This document shows positions 1 through 8,176 of a DNA stretch of 64,000 nt, piece by piece. This DNA comes from Robinsoniella peoriensis. Its GTDB lineage: Bacteria; Bacillota; Clostridia; Lachnospirales; Lachnospiraceae. The stretch lies in NCBI RefSeq assembly GCF_042680125.1, contig NZ_JBHTNY010000022.1; one strand, written 5' to 3'. The notes under the pieces are model-generated. The model saw only the letters and a program-made list of their open reading frames with translations, did no database searches and was not told the DNA's origin. The stretch's first letter is position 1. Each line of letters opens with the position of its first letter. A program made the position numbers and the translations under genes.

Positions 1-96
1 ATTAGGTGCGAGGGCATATCTGTATAAATTTTACGCCCCAAGCTCACCAACAATAGGGGAGCGCAAAACAAATTAAACTTCAAACAATAATTTACA

Positions 97-369
97 TTAC
101 CTACCATTATACACATTATTCTTACTTAAATCTACCATTTTTATTTTTTCACTTACATCAAAAACCTCATATACATCGTTTGGTTTAAGTTTCAGCTTTA
201 CGGATAAAAACTTCTCAATGTCAAAGACGTTTTTCTTGTCAAAGTCAGATAGATACATGTATTTTGGGTGGTTTGTAATATCGTATTTGTCACTGAAAAA
301 GGGGCGAACACCTCTGAGCTGTAAAATGCACTTGCCACCGTCCATAACGGATAGTTTATCCATTGACAT
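97..369 (-). pseudogene. Truncated second copy of the virD4 3' end
   Basis: This 90-residue frame repeats the C-terminal end of the intact VirD4 at 1476-3236: 69 of 77 aligned residues are identical, including the stretch VMDGGKCILQLRGVRPFFSD. The homology stops abruptly just before the start codon (near 378). The frame therefore lacks both Walker motifs and cannot act as a coupling protein. An ATG preceded by AAGGA could still allow translation of the fragment. It lies downstream of the DUF2971 gene, so the cargo gene is bracketed by two copies of the virD4 tail. It may be a scar of insertion or of recombination between related ICEs. Confidence 0.8.
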
Positions 370-378
370 GAGTTCCTT
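101..378. repeat. Direct repeat copy A (virD4 3' end)
   Basis: This is the left copy of an imperfect direct repeat; its partner is at 1435-1718. Similarity covers the last part of the virD4 coding sequence and continues some 40 nt past the stop codon. The duplicated unit is thus a DNA segment rather than a conserved protein domain. The copies differ by scattered substitutions and small indels, so the duplication is old or was acquired from a related element. Confidence 0.8.
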
Positions 379-410
379 GTAACATTGTCAAGTGACGAGT
401 TTTAAAAAGG

Positions 411-441
411 GTAAAAATAAGAGCTACTAGCTCGTAGTAGC
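411..441 (-). terminator. Intrinsic terminator of the DUF2971 gene
   Basis: Read on the minus strand, a GCTACTA / TAGTAGC stem with a 5-nt loop is followed by TCTTATTTTT. It sits just downstream of the stop of the gene at 456-1382. Confidence 0.7.
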
Positions 442-455
442 CCTTACTGAGTATC

Positions 456-1382
456 TTATATTTCTCTAAAAATCAGGTCGAAAGATTCACTCAGCTCGTC
501 AAAGAACATTTTGTATACTGGTATTTTTAATGTTTTACCTATCTTAATAAGCTTTTCAATATTGGACTCTGAGCAATTCAATCCTATGTATATTTCTTTT
601 GGCTTAGCCACTACATATGGCATTCCTTTAGCATTTGCTCCAGTTGTGCATCTAAATTCATTTTCATAGCTCCATGACGAATGTTTTATGTTACAAAAGT
701 AGGATGATAAGAATACTAATGATAAGTCATCAAGCAGGATTTCCTTTTTTCCTTCTGCTCCTTGAATTTCAATCTGGTTTATCATATATTGAACTTGCTT
801 ATCCATAACACTGGTTATATCTATTCGCTCGTTAGTGTATTGGACAGGAAATGTACAACCAGACAATTGCGTGTTGTGTTTCGTATCATATGAAACACAG
901 TAACCTGAATGATTATTTGCGTAATGCGCCCACATTGGCATTGAGTTTACGCTATTAGCTGTTAAAGAGGATACCTTAGTAAATGTAGAAAAATCATCTA
1001 TAAGCCGTCCGCCATGTGGAATTAATCTTTCATATTTTATAAGAGTGTCAGCCTTATAATAAAATGCTTTATTATCAAAAGGGTCATTTAAAAACTTAAC
1101 ATCTGACATAAAAATCTTTTGTTGTTCTAAAGTTTGGAGTTTTTGCTGATTAAGTGTCTTGTCATCGGTAAATGAATAATACTTATAAAGTGTATCTGGT
1201 ATATAAAGTCGACTGATTTTATACAGAAGTTGAAAGACCTCATTTTTATTTGCCGAAATATTAATCATGTACATGAACTTAAAATAATCAACTGGATTCT
1301 GCAAACGCCATTTTTCAATATCAAAGTTTTCTTCATCAACAGGGATAGGTTGAAGGTCGTAATGTATATCTTCTATTTTCAT
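456..1382 (-). CDS. DUF2971 family protein, ICE cargo
   Basis: This 308-residue protein matches the DUF2971 family: an N-terminal LYKYYSF block near residue 62, the IFMSDVKFLNDPFD segment near 88-101, and MWAHYANNHSGYCVSYD near 149-165. The biochemical activity of the family is not known to me. Members are frequent in mobile elements and have been linked to phage defence, which I treat as inference here. A ribosome site (AAGAAAGG) lies about 10 nt before the ATG. The gene has its own terminator and sits between two copies of the virD4 3' end, which marks it as inserted cargo rather than part of the conjugation operon. Confidence 0.7.
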   Translation of the reverse strand: MKIEDIHYDLQPIPVDEENFDIEKWRLQNPVDYFKFMYMINISANKNEVFQLLYKISRLYIPDTLYKYYSFTDDKTLNQQKLQTLEQQKIFMSDVKFLNDPFDNKAFYYKADTLIKYERLIPHGGRLIDDFSTFTKVSSLTANSVNSMPMWAHYANNHSGYCVSYDTKHNTQLSGCTFPVQYTNERIDITSVMDKQVQYMINQIEIQGAEGKKEILLDDLSLVFLSSYFCNIKHSSWSYENEFRCTTGANAKGMPYVVAKPKEIYIGLNCSESNIEKLIKIGKTLKIPVYKMFFDELSESFDLIFREI

Positions 1383-1434
1383 ACAATTTATGCCTTTCTT
1401 GATTATATTAAAAGAGGACAGGTAGTAAAATTAT

Positions 1435-1718
1435 TTACTATTATACTACATAATCTTTACTGAAATCTATCATTTTTATTTAACCTTATCACTGACATCG
1501 AAAACCTCATACAAATCGTTTGGTTTTAGCTTCAGCTTTGTGGATAAAAACTTCTCGACATCAAAGGCATTTTTCTTGTCAAAGTCGGATAGATACTTGT
1601 ATTTTGGGTGGTTCGTAATATCGTATTTGTCACTGAAAAAAGGGCGAACACCTCTAAGTTGTAAGATGCATTTGCCACCGTCCATAACGGATAGTTCGTC
1701 CATTGACATGAGTTCTTT
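1435..1718. repeat. Direct repeat copy B (inside virD4)
   Basis: This is the right copy of the imperfect direct repeat that has its partner at 101-378. It covers the virD4 C-terminal codons and about 40 nt after the stop. Confidence 0.8.
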
Positions 1719-3236
1719 TCCAAGCCGCTGATAGTTGATACCGTAACTGCGTTGGCTACCTCGAGTGTCGGAGGTATTGAACATATCAATGGTTTCTTTG
1801 CCGAGGGTTTCAGTCAAATCCTTGAGGGTGGTTTTTTCCTTGCCACCGAGGAAAATCATGCTGTCACAGTTGCCGATAATGGTATCGGAGTTGTCTTTGT
1901 AGAGTGCTTTTAACTGGCTCTGTGCCTGCAAAACAAGGCAAGCTGAGATTTCACGACTGCGAATGGTTGCCATGAGCTTCTCAAGGTTTGGTATCTGCCC
2001 GATATTGGCACACTCATCAATCAAACACCGCACATGAACAGGTAAGCGACCGCCGTACACATCATCTGCTTTATCACAAAGCAAGTTAAATAACTGCGTG
2101 TAGCACATGGATACAAGGAAATTGAATGTCGCATCGGTATCACTGATGATAATAAAGAGTGCTGTTTTCCTATCTCCGAGGGTATCCAGTTCCAGTTCAT
2201 CATAAGCGGTCAGCTCTCTAAGCTCTTTAATATCAAAGGGAGCGAGCCTTGCACCACAGCTAATTAAAATCGACTTCGCTGTTTTGCCTGCGGCTAATTT
2301 GTACTTCTTATATTGCCTTACGGCAAAGTGCTGAGGGTCTTTTTCCTCGAGCCTATCAAACATCAAATCCACATTGTTCTTAAATTCCTCATCGTCCTCA
2401 CGGACTTCACTGGCATTGATAAACTCAATCAGCGTTGTGAAGTTCTGCTCATCTTCGGGGGCTTCATAATAGATATAGGCGATAAGGGCGGTGTAGAGCA
2501 GTGTTTCTGCTTTCACCCAAAAATCATCGCCTACCTTACCCTCGCCTTTGGTGTTGGCAATCAAGGTAGTAACGAGCTTTAAAATATCCTTTTCACTTTT
2601 GATGTAGGCAAAAGGGTTATAGTGCATGGATTTCTTGAAATTGATAGTGTTGAGGATTTTCACCTTATAGCCCTCACGGAGCAGGAGCTTACCGCACTCA
2701 ATGACGATACTGCCCTTTGGGTCAGTTACTACATAGGAGCTGTGGCATTGCATGAGGTTTGGTTTGAGCCAAAATCTTGTTTTCCCACTGCCCGAACCGC
2801 CCACAATCAGCACATTTTTATTTCGTGCCGTTTTTGGGTCTTTGGGGCGGTTGTTCATGGTCAGCCGTTCCGTTTGGGTGAGGATTACATTGTTTTGGAA
2901 TGTGGGGTCTACATACGGCTCAATGTCTTTTGCGTTGCCCCACCTTGCAGAGCCATACTCCACACCTTTACGGTACTTTTTTGCATTTTTACTGCGAATA
3001 TAGATTATCAGCTTTAGTAATGCACTGATGGCAAGCCCGATGAGTAAGTCGGTGGGATAAAAGGACGGAAACGGTACTGCAAAAGCTCTCGATAAGCCCT
3101 CGCCCAAATTCAGTATCTTTTGCCCTAAATCAACACCGTTTGTGTGCCGCCATGCTTCAAGCAGCTTTGTAAACAGCAGCCCCAACACAAGGTAGGGAAT
3201 GTTAAGGATAAGGAGCTTTTTCATCTTTTTACTCAT
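1476..3236 (-). CDS. virD4: VirD4/TraG-type conjugative coupling protein
   Basis: This 586-residue membrane ATPase would bring the relaxase-DNA complex to the type IV secretion channel. Two hydrophobic N-terminal segments are visible (about residues 8-30 and 58-80). The Walker A motif GGSGSGKT lies near residue 145, the Walker B region is CLIDECANIG, and the conserved QAQSQL segment follows. Length is normal for the Firmicutes TraG/VirD4 (PcfC-like) family. The start overlaps the end of the PcfB-like gene by 4 nt, so the two are translationally coupled, as in other Clostridia ICEs. Its 3' end is duplicated at 97-369. Confidence 0.93.
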   Translation of the reverse strand: MSKKMKKLLILNIPYLVLGLLFTKLLEAWRHTNGVDLGQKILNLGEGLSRAFAVPFPSFYPTDLLIGLAISALLKLIIYIRSKNAKKYRKGVEYGSARWGNAKDIEPYVDPTFQNNVILTQTERLTMNNRPKDPKTARNKNVLIVGGSGSGKTRFWLKPNLMQCHSSYVVTDPKGSIVIECGKLLLREGYKVKILNTINFKKSMHYNPFAYIKSEKDILKLVTTLIANTKGEGKVGDDFWVKAETLLYTALIAYIYYEAPEDEQNFTTLIEFINASEVREDDEEFKNNVDLMFDRLEEKDPQHFAVRQYKKYKLAAGKTAKSILISCGARLAPFDIKELRELTAYDELELDTLGDRKTALFIIISDTDATFNFLVSMCYTQLFNLLCDKADDVYGGRLPVHVRCLIDECANIGQIPNLEKLMATIRSREISACLVLQAQSQLKALYKDNSDTIIGNCDSMIFLGGKEKTTLKDLTETLGKETIDMFNTSDTRGSQRSYGINYQRLGKELMSMDELSVMDGGKCILQLRGVRPFFSDKYDITNHPKYKYLSDFDKKNAFDVEKFLSTKLKLKPNDLYEVFDVSDKVK

Positions 3237-3709
3237 AGGCTCTGCTCCTTATTTTTATGTTTCACCTTATCCACAACGGTGTTTTTCACAATCTGAGCCA
3301 ACTTTCTAAGCTCTGCAAGCACAGACGGTCTAGCCGCCTTTTTCACTATATCTGCGGTATATTCCTTAAAGGCATTGGTAATGGCATCGGCATCTTTGCC
3401 TTTGAAAAAGACCACATATTTCGGCGGTACTTCGTGCTTATCTTTCATAACAGCAAAGTCCACACCATACTTTTTTGCCACACGCTCAAAATCTTTGATG
3501 TTTTGGTCGGTGATTTCAATACTGTTCATACCTTGACCTTGCTCGGCAAGCTGTTTTACCGATTGTTTTCCCTGCGGGATATTGGGGTGGGCTTTTTTGT
3601 CTTTCAAATGTGCAAGCAGTTTTAGCATTGCTTTTTTCAGCTCTCTGCCTGTGAGCTTGCCTGCACTGATGACAAGGGCAACGGTTTTTTGTTCCACTTC
3701 TTCCTGCAT
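3233..3709 (-). CDS. PcfB family (DUF3801) conjugation accessory protein
   Basis: This 158-residue protein resembles the DUF3801/PcfB family, which lies next to VirD4 in many Gram-positive conjugative elements and helps link the relaxosome to the coupling protein. Recognisable segments are GKLTGRELKKAMLKLLAHL near residues 17-35 and KYGVDFAVMKDK with PPKYVVFFKGKDADAI. It has no signal peptide or membrane segment, so it should be cytoplasmic. It overlaps the virD4 start by 4 nt and belongs to the minus-strand transfer operon. Confidence 0.82.
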   Translation of the reverse strand: MQEEVEQKTVALVISAGKLTGRELKKAMLKLLAHLKDKKAHPNIPQGKQSVKQLAEQGQGMNSIEITDQNIKDFERVAKKYGVDFAVMKDKHEVPPKYVVFFKGKDADAITNAFKEYTADIVKKAARPSVLAELRKLAQIVKNTVVDKVKHKNKEQSL

Positions 3710-3744
3710 GAAAAATCCCTCCTTTCACGGTTTTCCTACGGTCA

Positions 3745-4089
3745 TTATTCCTCTCTGCCTTGCCCCTTGACGGTTAAAATACCCTCAAGGGTAGTTGCGG
3801 TGATATTCAGCCTTTGGGCGATAGCAATGTCATTTTTCACATTTTCATCTACGATACTGCCGCACACCACAAGCACTCTCGCACGGCGTAGCATATCCCT
3901 TGCCATATCAATTCCGTCCTTATGCTCCTGCGGCACTTCGTCACACAGGAACAGGGGAAGATAAAGTGGTGGACAAATTGGGGTGTAGCCTGCTTCATAG
4001 AGCTTTCTACAATAGTTAGCCGCCGTTTCGGTTACTTCAAATTCGTTATTGCTCCAAGCCGCGGTAATATAAGCCATTGGTTTTCTCAT
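3745..4089 (-). CDS. DUF7768/DUF4406-like protein (deoxyribosyltransferase-like fold)
   Basis: This 114-residue protein begins MRKPMAYITAAWSNNEFEVT and contains CPPLYLPLF and a VLVVCGSIVDENVKNDI stretch. The pattern is typical of small DUF4406/DUF7768 proteins of ICEs and phages, predicted to share the nucleoside 2-deoxyribosyltransferase/SLOG fold. Substrate and role are unknown. AAAGGAG precedes the ATG. A second member of the same superfamily is in the prophage at 24716-25129. It sits between the initiator-like gene and pcfB in the minus-strand operon. Confidence 0.7.
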   Translation of the reverse strand: MRKPMAYITAAWSNNEFEVTETAANYCRKLYEAGYTPICPPLYLPLFLCDEVPQEHKDGIDMARDMLRRARVLVVCGSIVDENVKNDIAIAQRLNITATTLEGILTVKGQGREE

Positions 4090-4120
4090 TTTGAGATTCT
4101 CCTTTCATTTTTTTTGCATG

Positions 4121-4158
4121 AAAAAAGGCACTCTGCAAATTTCTTTACAAAGTGCCTT
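4121..4158 (-). terminator. Intrinsic terminator after the initiator-like gene
   Basis: On the minus strand a GGCACT / AGTGCC stem is followed by TTTTTT, just after the stop of the 4157-5047 gene. It may reduce read-through into the transfer genes downstream. Confidence 0.6.
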
Positions 4159-5047
4159 AACGGTTAGGACTGTATAAATCGTGATTGACTAAAGCGGAGT
4201 AGTAGTTATCTATGGTAGATGGCGCATTAAAAAGGGTTGCAAGCAAATACCGCTTGATGTTCCGCACATAGGTGGTATTTTTATTTAAGCAGTCAAACAC
4301 ATACTCAATGTGGGACGAGGTAATTCTCAGCATCTTGTCTTTCACAAGCCTTGCAGGGTAATCATCACCGGCAATGTTTATGGTGTCCTTTTTAGAACAC
4401 AGGGTTTCGATGATGATATCGGCTATTTCATCTAAACGCTCACGCATACCGATACCGCCGTGCTGCTTAAAATGCCTGTATTCAATATTCTCATAGACCA
4501 TTTCTTTTACTTCTTCGTAAGTTTCACATCCTATCTCATCATATCCCGTTTTCTTGCTCCCGTAGGGATTTGATTGATAAGGATTTGATGTTTCAGTAAT
4601 GAATAAATCTTTTTTTGATTTATCAATAGTTTGTAGATAAGTATTTAATTGGTGGGGTTCTTCCTGTATTGGCATAGCCTGTATTGGATTTTCCAGTATA
4701 GGGCTTTCCTGTGCAGGCAAGCCCTCGGCAGGGAATGTGTCACCGCCCATGTTTTGAGGATACTCACGGATTGTATATTCCGTAGTGGTGAGCTGTCCTC
4801 GGTCATTTCTGACACGCTGACGGTGCATATATCCTGTGGTTTCAAGCTCCTTAATCGCCCCGTTAATACTGTCTATGCCGTCTTTGCAGATATAGGCAAG
4901 CCCCTTTACGGTGTAATCCCAATCCTCGGGGAGCGACAGCATAAGGGATAACAAGCCTTTTGCTTTGAGCGACAAGCCTTTATTGCGTAAATGGTGGTTT
5001 GCCATGACGGTGTAATCCTTTGTTTTTTCTATTCTGCACACAGCCAT
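4157..5047 (-). CDS. HTH replication-initiator-like protein (DUF6017 type)
   Basis: This 296-residue protein begins with a winged-helix segment found in ICE and plasmid replication initiators (TVMANHHLRNKGLSLKAKGLLSLML, split here only by its length, then DWDYTVKGLAYICKDGIDSI). The middle is a low-complexity linker rich in P, Q and E (about 115-160). The C-terminal third (from about GMRERLDEIADIIIE to IKRYLLATLFNAP) matches the DUF6017 region. It lies directly downstream of parB. It likely binds DNA near the element's origin, but its exact role is inferred from position and family. Confidence 0.72.
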   Translation of the reverse strand: MAVCRIEKTKDYTVMANHHLRNKGLSLKAKGLLSLMLSLPEDWDYTVKGLAYICKDGIDSINGAIKELETTGYMHRQRVRNDRGQLTTTEYTIREYPQNMGGDTFPAEGLPAQESPILENPIQAMPIQEEPHQLNTYLQTIDKSKKDLFITETSNPYQSNPYGSKKTGYDEIGCETYEEVKEMVYENIEYRHFKQHGGIGMRERLDEIADIIIETLCSKKDTINIAGDDYPARLVKDKMLRITSSHIEYVFDCLNKNTTYVRNIKRYLLATLFNAPSTIDNYYSALVNHDLYSPNR

Positions 5048-5077
5048 TTCCTCACTTCCTTTCAGTGCTGTTTTGCC

Positions 5078-6004
5078 TTATCGCTCTTGGCTTTGAGTAC
5101 GTTTTTTATGCCATGTTTCCAATAGTTTAAGTATGGTTTCTTCCATTTTCTGCGGTGTATAGGACTTGGGGAAATACTTACGGAGCTTATCGCTTGTAAG
5201 CGTTACCTTGTCGAGTTCGCCTTTCTTTTCTTCGCTCATAATGGCACACATGGCTTCAAGGGTGCATTTGCCCTCGGCACTAAACTTTTTAAGCCGCTGT
5301 GCCTGCGAAAGAGAGGGGGTTGCCTGTTCCATATCCATTGATTCAAGTAAATTTGTTTGTTCCTCGGGCTTTAGGTAGGACAGCTCCACAGCAGGGTTAA
5401 AGGCGATTTTCTTATCATCTACCATGTCTAAAAGCTCGGGGATAAGCTCGGTAAGACGGATATAACGGTGTATTTGCCGCTGACTATCGGGAGCATTTTT
5501 CGCAAGTTCTTCCACACTCCACAACTTCTCGCCAACTTGGCGAGAAGTTAAATCGGAACGCTCTCCCTGCCTTTTAATAGCATCTAATTTCAGCTTATAT
5601 GCAAAGGCTCGTTCACTTGGAAGGATATTTTCTCTTTGCAGATTGCTGTCCACCATAATAATAGTGGCGGCATCATCGTCAAGGTTACGGACAAGGACGG
5701 GCATAGTTTCAAGCCCTGCCAGTTCACTTGCCCTGTGCCTACGGTGTCCTGCTACAAGTTCATAGCCGCCATCGTCACGGGGACGGGCGATTGCAGGAAC
5801 AAGCACACCATATTCCTTGATACTCTCGGCGGTGTCTGCCATTGCTTCATCGTCTTTTACCTTAAATGGGTGGTCTTTGAACGGAAACAGCGATGTCAAG
5901 GGTATCTCTATGACCTTTTCTCTGCCTGCATCGGCTCGACTTTCCTCGGTGGAAAACAAATCATCTACCGATGTCAGATTTATGTTTTTGGCGGAGCTTT
6001 TCAA
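5078..6004 (-). CDS. parB: ParB/Spo0J family partition protein
   Basis: This 308-residue protein has the ParB N-terminal domain (IPLTSLFPFKDHPFKV, then GYELVAGHRRHRASELAG and NLQRENILPSERAFAYKLKL) and a central HTH region (about 160-200). It should bind parS sites and act with ParA to stabilise the circular ICE intermediate. The start is a TTG behind AAGGAGG, and its 5' end overlaps parA by 44 nt. A perfect 27-nt palindrome lies inside the gene at 5523-5549. Confidence 0.92.
   Translation of the reverse strand: MKSSAKNINLTSVDDLFSTEESRADAGREKVIEIPLTSLFPFKDHPFKVKDDEAMADTAESIKEYGVLVPAIARPRDDGGYELVAGHRRHRASELAGLETMPVLVRNLDDDAATIIMVDSNLQRENILPSERAFAYKLKLDAIKRQGERSDLTSRQVGEKLWSVEELAKNAPDSQRQIHRYIRLTELIPELLDMVDDKKIAFNPAVELSYLKPEEQTNLLESMDMEQATPSLSQAQRLKKFSAEGKCTLEAMCAIMSEEKKGELDKVTLTSDKLRKYFPKSYTPQKMEETILKLLETWHKKRTQSQER
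5523..5549. promoter_or_regulatory. Perfect 27-nt palindrome inside parB (parS candidate)
   Basis: Two 13-nt arms, AACTTCTCGCCAA and its exact complement, flank a single central base. The palindrome lies in the codons for LTSRQVGEKLW, just before the HTH. ParB-type proteins bind palindromic parS sites, but this sequence differs from the classical TGTTTCACGTGAAACA, so the assignment is inference. Confidence 0.5.
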
Positions 6005-6782
6005 TTTTCAACACCTCCTTTGTCAGTTCTCGGTAACTCTCGGCAACTTTGCCTTTGGGGTCATGGGCAAAAATACTTTTGCCCTCGGCACTAATTTCGG
6101 CGGCTCGTACTGAGTGGGGAATGTCCGTAGCGAACACCTTGATTTTACCGCCATAGGTATCACGGAGCAGGGTGCTAATGTCCTTTGCAAAGTTGGTACG
6201 GTTATCCACCATAGTCAGCAGAATACCGTCTATTTGCAGTTTGGGGTTAATCTGCTTGCGTACCTTGTTTATAGTCTGTAAAAGCTGCTCTAAGCCCTTT
6301 GCCGGGAGGTATTGAGCCTGCACGGGGATAATCACGCTGTCTGCCGCCGCCAGTGCATTGACGGTCAGCATACCAAGTGAGGGCTGCGTATCAAGCAGGA
6401 TATATTGATAGTCCTTTTTCACCGTATCAAGGTACTGCTTCAAAATGGTTTCTCTACTCATAGCGTTGATGAGAGATACCTCCATGCCTGATAGCTCAAT
6501 GTTGGCAGGGAGCAAGTCCACACCCTCGGGGTGAGAAATGATACCCTCTTTATGCTCTATGGGGCTGTCGGTGATTACCTTACCCATAACCGTTGCAAGG
6601 GTAGTGGGGATATTGTCGGGCTGTGCGTGTCCTAAACTGATAGACAGTGAGCCTTGAGGGTCACTATCCACGATTAAAACCTTTTTGCCCTCCTGTGCCA
6701 GTCCTATGCCTAAGTTGGCACAAGTGGTTGTTTTGCCGACACCGCCTTTCTGCATGGCAATGGCGATTACTTTTGCGTTCAA
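5961..6782 (-). CDS. parA: ParA/Soj family partition ATPase
   Basis: This 273-residue protein carries the deviant Walker A motif KGGVGKTT at residues 12-19, the Walker A' region VLIVDSDPQGSLS near 35-47, and LLDTQPSLG near 129-137. Together with ParB it would segregate the replicating circular ICE. The start is TTG with a strong AAAGGAGG site. A terminator hairpin separates it from the rRNA methyltransferase-like tail upstream, so transcription probably begins in the 84-nt gap. Confidence 0.94.
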   Translation of the reverse strand: MNAKVIAIAMQKGGVGKTTTCANLGIGLAQEGKKVLIVDSDPQGSLSISLGHAQPDNIPTTLATVMGKVITDSPIEHKEGIISHPEGVDLLPANIELSGMEVSLINAMSRETILKQYLDTVKKDYQYILLDTQPSLGMLTVNALAAADSVIIPVQAQYLPAKGLEQLLQTINKVRKQINPKLQIDGILLTMVDNRTNFAKDISTLLRDTYGGKIKVFATDIPHSVRAAEISAEGKSIFAHDPKGKVAESYRELTKEVLKIEKLRQKHKSDIGR

Positions 6783-6812
6783 CTTTTGTTCCTCCTTTCG
6801 AATTTGGGCATG

Positions 6813-6842
6813 AAAAATGCTCCTTACAAAATGTAAAGAGCA
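6813..6842 (-). terminator. Intrinsic terminator between the methyltransferase tail and parA
   Basis: On the minus strand TGCTCTTTACA pairs with TGTAAGGAGCA around a short loop and is followed by five Ts. It closes the transcript of the 6866-7282 frame. Confidence 0.6.
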
Positions 6843-6865
6843 ATTTCATATTTGTGTTTAGTTTT

Positions 6866-7282
6866 CTATATTACTTGAAAATAAGTAAGAGCATCTTTGA
6901 TAGCATCTACTTGAATAGGAGTGGGGTGCTTTCTCGGCTGTTTTAATGTTTCTACTGCATTAGGAGCATCGTACATGGGTAAACCTAAATCTCGCTTGAC
7001 CTCAGCAATGTATGCTGTGTGTACTTTAAAGCTGTATTTTTCAAGGATATATTCCTTTATCAGCTTGTAAGTAATTCTCTGTTTTGGCTTGTATGCCTCT
7101 GCTTTTTCAATTATACTATTAAGTGGTATCATACCAACGCTGTTTCCAAAGTCCACAGATACATTGATATAGCTGTCTGGAGCTTTGTGGGTTTTTGGTA
7201 ATACCGTTGAGAGTGTCGTGTTGATGTCACGGGTTGATAAATAAAGTGCCGAAGAACGGCTAAAACAAGGGATTTCTCGCAT
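6866..7282 (-). pseudogene. C-terminal tail of a Clostridia 23S rRNA (uracil-5) methyltransferase-like protein
   Basis: The last 100 residues (RITYKLIKEYILEKYSFKV, HTAYIAEVKRDLGLPMYDAPN, HPTPIQVDAIKDALTYF) resemble the C-terminal extension seen on RlmD/RumA-like methyltransferases of Clostridia and their ICEs. The catalytic SAM-binding domain is absent, and the first 30 residues match nothing I recognise. The frame is therefore probably a truncated remnant or a free-standing copy of the extension. It lies upstream of parA, next to a repeat-bearing intergenic region. Family recognition is from memory of the motif and is moderately sure. Confidence 0.5.
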
Positions 7283-7716
7283 TGGGCAGTTGATTGCCGG
7301 ATGCCTGGAATCTCTTTTTTTATATCTGTCAGAACTTATCTATGGAAAAAATGGAGTAGGGTTGAGTTGACAGGATTGTTTTTGGGTAGGTTGAGTTGAT
7401 AGGACTGATATTTTGAGGTCGTGTTGACAGGATTGAAATCATGAATTAATGTCAAGGAATTCCATAGAACCCACAACAGCACGGGAACGAAGGAATACGC
7501 ATATTGATACAACGGAATATGCCTGTCGCAACTTAGAAGGCTTGAAATAAGACTTATTCCCTTTTTATAAAGGAAATGTCTACCGCAGAGTAGGAAAAGC
7601 GGATAATAGCCAATTAGGCGTACAATGAAAATTGCATACCCCATTAACGATACTGCCTTGGTATCGTTATAATTTATAATCGTTAAATGATAGAATTACC
7701 GAGAGGAGAAGGATTT
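7283..7716. other. Intergenic region with three direct repeats and an AACGAT palindrome
   Basis: No convincing gene is visible in these 434 nt. Three direct repeats occupy 7358-7435. An AACGATAC / GTATCGTT inverted repeat with a 7-nt loop lies at 7646-7668, and a further ATCGTT lies at 7679-7684, just before the SymE-like gene. The palindrome may be an operator or attenuator of that gene. A 102-codon hydrophobic frame on the minus strand (7336-7644) has no family resemblance that I can see. Confidence 0.5.
7358..7435. repeat. Three iteron-like direct repeats, GTTGAYAGGAYTG
   Basis: Copies of GTTGACAGGATTG, GTTGATAGGACTG and GTTGACAGGATTG begin at 7366, 7395 and 7423, a 28-29 nt period. The first two share a longer GGTTGA prefix. 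Regular short repeats beside parAB and an initiator-like gene resemble iterons of a replication origin or tandem repressor sites. No function is proven. Confidence 0.6.
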
Positions 7717-7908
7717 ATGGCTTATAAACAACAAAGAGAATTGAAAGTATATGAAATGAGCGGACGGAATTACAAACCAACACCTACCATCATGCTAAAG
7801 GGACAATGGCTTGAGGAATTAGGATTTGAACCAGGAGCGAAGATGGATGTACGGTGTGAAGGCGGAAAATTAACCATCACGCTTAAAAATGAAATGATAA
7901 CTGAATAG
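7717..7908 (+). CDS. SymE-like toxin family protein
   Basis: This 63-residue protein has the SymE-type pattern (TPTIMLKGQWLEELGF, then a short basic-acidic tail). SymE of E. coli is an SOS-induced toxin related to the AbrB fold and repressed by an antisense RNA. The ATG at 7717 follows GAGAGGAGAAGG. A terminator (7937-7976) follows, so it forms a single-gene unit at the island edge. A second member lies in the prophage at 52049-52393. No antisense promoter could be confirmed by eye. Confidence 0.68.
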   Translation: MAYKQQRELKVYEMSGRNYKPTPTIMLKGQWLEELGFEPGAKMDVRCEGGKLTITLKNEMITE

Positions 7909-7936
7909 GAAATCAAGCACAACATTTAAATGCGAA

Positions 7937-7976
7937 GCAGGGGGTTCTCGGCCCCTGCATTTTCATTTTTTACGAT
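7937..7976 (+). terminator. Intrinsic terminator after the SymE-like gene
   Basis: A GCAGGGG / CCCCTGC stem with an 8-nt loop is followed by ATTTTCATTTTTT. Confidence 0.75.
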
Positions 7977-8097
7977 AAAAATAAATGAAGTCCAGATATT
8001 TGGACAGCAAGAATGATAGTATTGTTATGATGATGAAAATCATGTAAGAAAAAGGCTGCTAAATATTATGAAATATGAGAAAATATCATCAAAATGC

Positions 8098-8126
8098 TTG
8101 AAAAAAACACCACTCAGAGATATAAT
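8098..8126 (+). promoter_or_regulatory. Sigma-70-type promoter of the restriction island
   Basis: TTGAAA, a 17-nt spacer and a consensus TATAAT lie 50 nt upstream of the first island gene. This is among the best -35/-10 matches in the window and would drive the 8177-15451 series. Confidence 0.75.
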
Positions 8127-8176
8127 GATAATTGAAAAATTGTAACCATCAATTAACGGCGTGCGAGGTGTAAATA

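Noticed and set aside
7336..7644. Hydrophobic 102-codon minus-strand frame
   Set aside because: It overlaps the direct repeats, lacks a convincing ribosome site and resembles no family.
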